Below, in pieces: positions 61,922-64,000 of a DNA stretch of 64,000 bases. How positions within the stretch are numbered: the first letter of the stretch is position 1; each line of letters starts with the position of its first letter. The position numbers and the translations under genes were made by a program. The notes under the pieces were generated by a model. That model worked only from the letters and a program-made list of their open reading frames with translations. It was not told the origin of the DNA and ran no database searches. Source of the DNA: Pedobacter sp. JY14-1 (lineage in GTDB: Bacteria > Bacteroidota > Bacteroidia > Sphingobacteriales > Sphingobacteriaceae); the NCBI RefSeq assembly GCF_029269825.1, contig NZ_JARJHU010000005.1:496001-560000 (forward strand), read 5' to 3'.

Positions 61922-62539
61922 TTATTTGATTAAAGAATTTTCGTAAGGCACCCGGGTGGCGATAGATCTGCCCAATGTAATCTCATCCGCATATTCCAGT
62001 TCGCCTCCAAAGGCAATTCCACGAGCTATAGTCGTGACCGGCACTCCGAAATCCTTCAGTCTTTTATAAAGGTAGAATAAGGTCGTATCGCCCTCCATCG
62101 TAGCACTGAGCGCCAAAATCACCTCTTTTACAGACCCTGCAGCTACACGTTCCACCAGCGAATCGATAAACAGGTCTGAAGGTCCCACCCCATCCATCGG
62201 AGAGATCAGGCCGCCAAGCACATGATAAACTCCGAAAAACTGGGAAGTATTTTCAATAGCCATGACATCACGGGTATCTTCCACCACACAGATCGTTTCC
62301 CGGTCACGTTTAGGCGAGGCGCAGATCGTACAAACCGGGCTATCAGAAATGTTACGGCAGATTTCACAATGCCTGATCTCATTGCGTAAACGGATCAGGA
62401 CATTACCAAAGCGTTCAACTTCTTCCTTTTCCCTGCCCAGCAGGTGCAGCACCAGGCGAAGGGCTGTTTTCTGCCCTACTCCCGGCAATTTGGCAAATTC
62501 AGCGACCGCATCCTCTAGCAACCTGGAAGAAAAGTTCAT
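61922..62539 (-). CDS. recR: Recombination mediator RecR
   Basis: 205 residues. A helix-hairpin-helix near the start (FAKLPGVGQKTALRLVLHLL), a four-Cys zinc finger (CEICRNISDSPVCTIC) and a TOPRIM domain (ICVVEDTRDVMAIE...). It works with RecO and RecF to load RecA on gapped DNA. A perfect -7 box ends 4 bases before the ATG, so this mRNA may be leaderless. It is cotranscribed with the SDR gene downstream. Confidence 0.96.
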   Translation of the reverse strand: MNFSSRLLEDAVAEFAKLPGVGQKTALRLVLHLLGREKEEVERFGNVLIRLRNEIRHCEICRNISDSPVCTICASPKRDRETICVVEDTRDVMAIENTSQFFGVYHVLGGLISPMDGVGPSDLFIDSLVERVAAGSVKEVILALSATMEGDTTLFYLYKRLKDFGVPVTTIARGIAFGGELEYADEITLGRSIATRVPYENSLIK

Positions 62540-62543
62540 CCTG

Positions 62544-62551
62544 CAAACTTA
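62544..62551 (-). promoter_or_regulatory. -7 box for recR
   Basis: On the reverse strand TAAGTTTG, a perfect TAnnTTTG, 4 bases before the recR ATG, in a context almost the same as lolD (TAAGTTTGCA). Confidence 0.45.
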
Positions 62552-62602
62552 GGAATTTAAACTTTCATTTTCTTACATTTAACACCTTAACATACCCAGT
62601 TT

Positions 62603-64000
62603 ATGAGCCCGGCGATACTCCTGTCTTTTTTAATCGGATACTTTCTGCTGCTGATCGTCATTGCGTTCGCAACCTCAAAAAAATCATCGGACAACTCTAC
62701 CTTTTTCGTAGCCAACCGTAACTCCAGGTGGTATCTGGTCGCCTTCGGGATGATCGGCACCGCCCTTTCCGGCGTCACCTTTATTTCTGTGCCCGGCGAA
62801 GTCGGCTCCCCTGCGGGCAACCAGTTCCAGTATTTCCAGTTTGTACTGGGTAACGCCGTAGGCTTTATCATCATTGCAACCGTACTGCTGCCCCTTTATT
62901 ACCGCATGCGGCTTACGTCCATCTATGGCTATATCGAACAACGCCTCGGGCATTACAGCTATAAAACCGCCGCCAGCATTTTCCTCATCAGCCGTACCAT
63001 TGGTTCCGCATTCCGGTTATACCTGGTCGTCATCGTACTTCAAAGATTCATATTCGACAGCTATGGGGTCCCTTTCTGGGCTACGGTGCTCATATCCCTG
63101 CTGCTGATCTGGTCTTATACCTTTAAGGGAGGTTTGAAAACCATTATTATCACCGATACCCTTCAGACTTTCTTTCTTGTATTTTCCGTATTTCTTACGC
63201 TTTACTTTATCTGCAGCAGCCTGGGCCTTAACATTCCGCAGGCAGTCGAAACTGTAAAAAACAGCAGTTATTCCAAAGTTTTTTTCTTTGACGATTTCCT
63301 GACCAACGGCTTTCATTTTGGCAAAGCCTTTATCGGCGGCCTGTTCGTAACCATCGCCATGACCGGCCTTGACCAGGACCTGATGCAGAAAAATCTCAGT
63401 ATGAAGACTATTGGTGAGGCGCAGAAAAACATGTTCACTTTCACAGGCATATTTGTGGTCCTGAACATCTTCTTTCTCAGTGTCGGCGCGTTACTCTATA
63501 TTTTTGCAAATCAAAACGGGATTGATATTCCCCTTGACCACGTGACAGGCAAACCCCGCACAGACTTCCTGTTTCCGGAGATTGCACTTAATCACCTCAG
63601 TACCATACCGGCTATTGTCTTTATGCTGGGACTGACCGCTGCCACCTTTGCCACAACTGATTCAGCGCTTACCGCACTCACCACATCTTTCTGTGTGGAC
63701 TTTCTGGGCATGCACAAAGGAACAGACAACAATTCAGCGGCATCCGTTCGTAAACGCCATGGTGTACATATCAGTTTTTCTTTACTCATGTTCGTGGTCA
63801 TCATCTTCTTCAATGCATTTAATGATGAGTCTGTGGTTAAGGGAATATTCAAGGTAGCCTCCTATACCTACGGACCGCTGCTGGGTCTTTACAGCTTCGG
63901 GCTGTTTGTCAAAGGTCGTGGCCTGCGTGACAAACTCGTACCCTTTATCTGTATGCTATCGCCGGCGTTATGCTACTACCTTAACGAACATTCCGCTACA
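62603..64000 (+). CDS. Sodium:solute symporter (SSS family), truncated by window edge
   Basis: 466 codons from the ATG at 62603 to the window end; the C-terminus is missing. About 12 transmembrane helices so far. FFVANRNSRWYLVAFGMIGTALSGVTFISVPG near residues 34-65 covers TM2 with its sodium-site residues. The GLTAATFATTDSALTALTTSFCVDFLG region matches the SSS signature of TM8. It is most similar in type to the SGLT/SMCT-like or uncharacterised Bacteroidota members; the solute cannot be assigned. A weak TACATTTA -7 box lies at 62574-62581. Divergent from recR. Confidence 0.9.
   Translation, partial: MSPAILLSFLIGYFLLLIVIAFATSKKSSDNSTFFVANRNSRWYLVAFGMIGTALSGVTFISVPGEVGSPAGNQFQYFQFVLGNAVGFIIIATVLLPLYYRMRLTSIYGYIEQRLGHYSYKTAASIFLISRTIGSAFRLYLVVIVLQRFIFDSYGVPFWATVLISLLLIWSYTFKGGLKTIIITDTLQTFFLVFSVFLTLYFICSSLGLNIPQAVETVKNSSYSKVFFFDDFLTNGFHFGKAFIGGLFVTIAMTGLDQDLMQKNLSMKTIGEAQKNMFTFTGIFVVLNIFFLSVGALLYIFANQNGIDIPLDHVTGKPRTDFLFPEIALNHLSTIPAIVFMLGLTAATFATTDSALTALTTSFCVDFLGMHKGTDNNSAASVRKRHGVHISFSLLMFVVIIFFNAFNDESVVKGIFKVASYTYGPLLGLYSFGLFVKGRGLRDKLVPFICMLSPALCYYLNEHSAT

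Noticed and set aside
1..64000. CRISPR array, insertion sequence, prophage or rRNA genes
   Set aside because: No regularly spaced direct repeats, transposase, phage structural genes or rRNA-like sequence were seen.

Overview
The window is from a Bacteroidota chromosome, most likely Sphingobacteriaceae and Pedobacter-like; this placement comes from gene content and was not checked by a search. Supporting signs are a 286-residue primary sigma factor without region 1.1, an ECF sigma/FecR/STN cascade, two GH92 glycosidases, an S46 peptidase, glutamine synthetase III, a long fused PurL, and promoters of the form TTG or TTTG, 19-21 bases, then TAnnTTTG. Both ends of the window cut genes: gluQ on the left and a sodium:solute symporter on the right.

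Layout. 1-3100: a Glu-Q tRNA(Asp) synthetase gene divergent from tRNA-Asp itself, then about 190 bases of back-to-back hairpins, then an AbiEi/AbiEii toxin-antitoxin operon with two 23-bp operators around its promoter. 3189-9078: a TolB-like propeller protein, trmN6, purL and an Rrf2 regulator, followed by a stray second copy of the purL 3' end. 9139-17736: a leftward ECF sigma, FecR, STN-protein module ending in a double-length (1776 aa) macroglobulin-like surface protein. 17807-23268: nuclease, TonB, GH92 mannosidase and sugar permease. 23495-26940: glnN and purM. 27705-32398: permease, cytochrome-c-linked propeller dehydrogenase, ThuA and cytochrome c. 32505-37329: a membrane-spanning transcription regulator with a sensor propeller, and a second GH92. 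37547-43404: S46 dipeptidyl peptidase, a small unknown protein and a large TonB-dependent receptor. 43729-48092: lpd, an MBL hydrolase, rpoD and an M28 peptidase. 48461-51719: an S41 peptidase and a LolD-type ABC ATPase coupled to two small unusual genes. 51818-56616: sucC, asnS and an FMN-binding glutamate synthase homologue. 56655-61067: a YciO-type gene and the trpDFBA operon with its attenuator. 61100-64000: an SDR oxidoreductase, recR and the symporter.

The strongest new signal is a classical-looking trp attenuator in front of trpD: a 19-residue leader peptide with three consecutive Trp codons, a terminator whose U-tract ends 3 bases before the trpD start codon, and a candidate antiterminator. 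Other items worth checking are the purL-tail relic flanking rrf2, the AbiE operator pair, the hairpin array, the tandem macroglobulin-like protein, the transmembrane regulator, and the lolD/pre-ATP-grasp/degenerate-HAD operon. Most of the remaining window is housekeeping and saccharide- or peptide-degrading equipment typical of the phylum. All structures were folded by eye and no database was searched.
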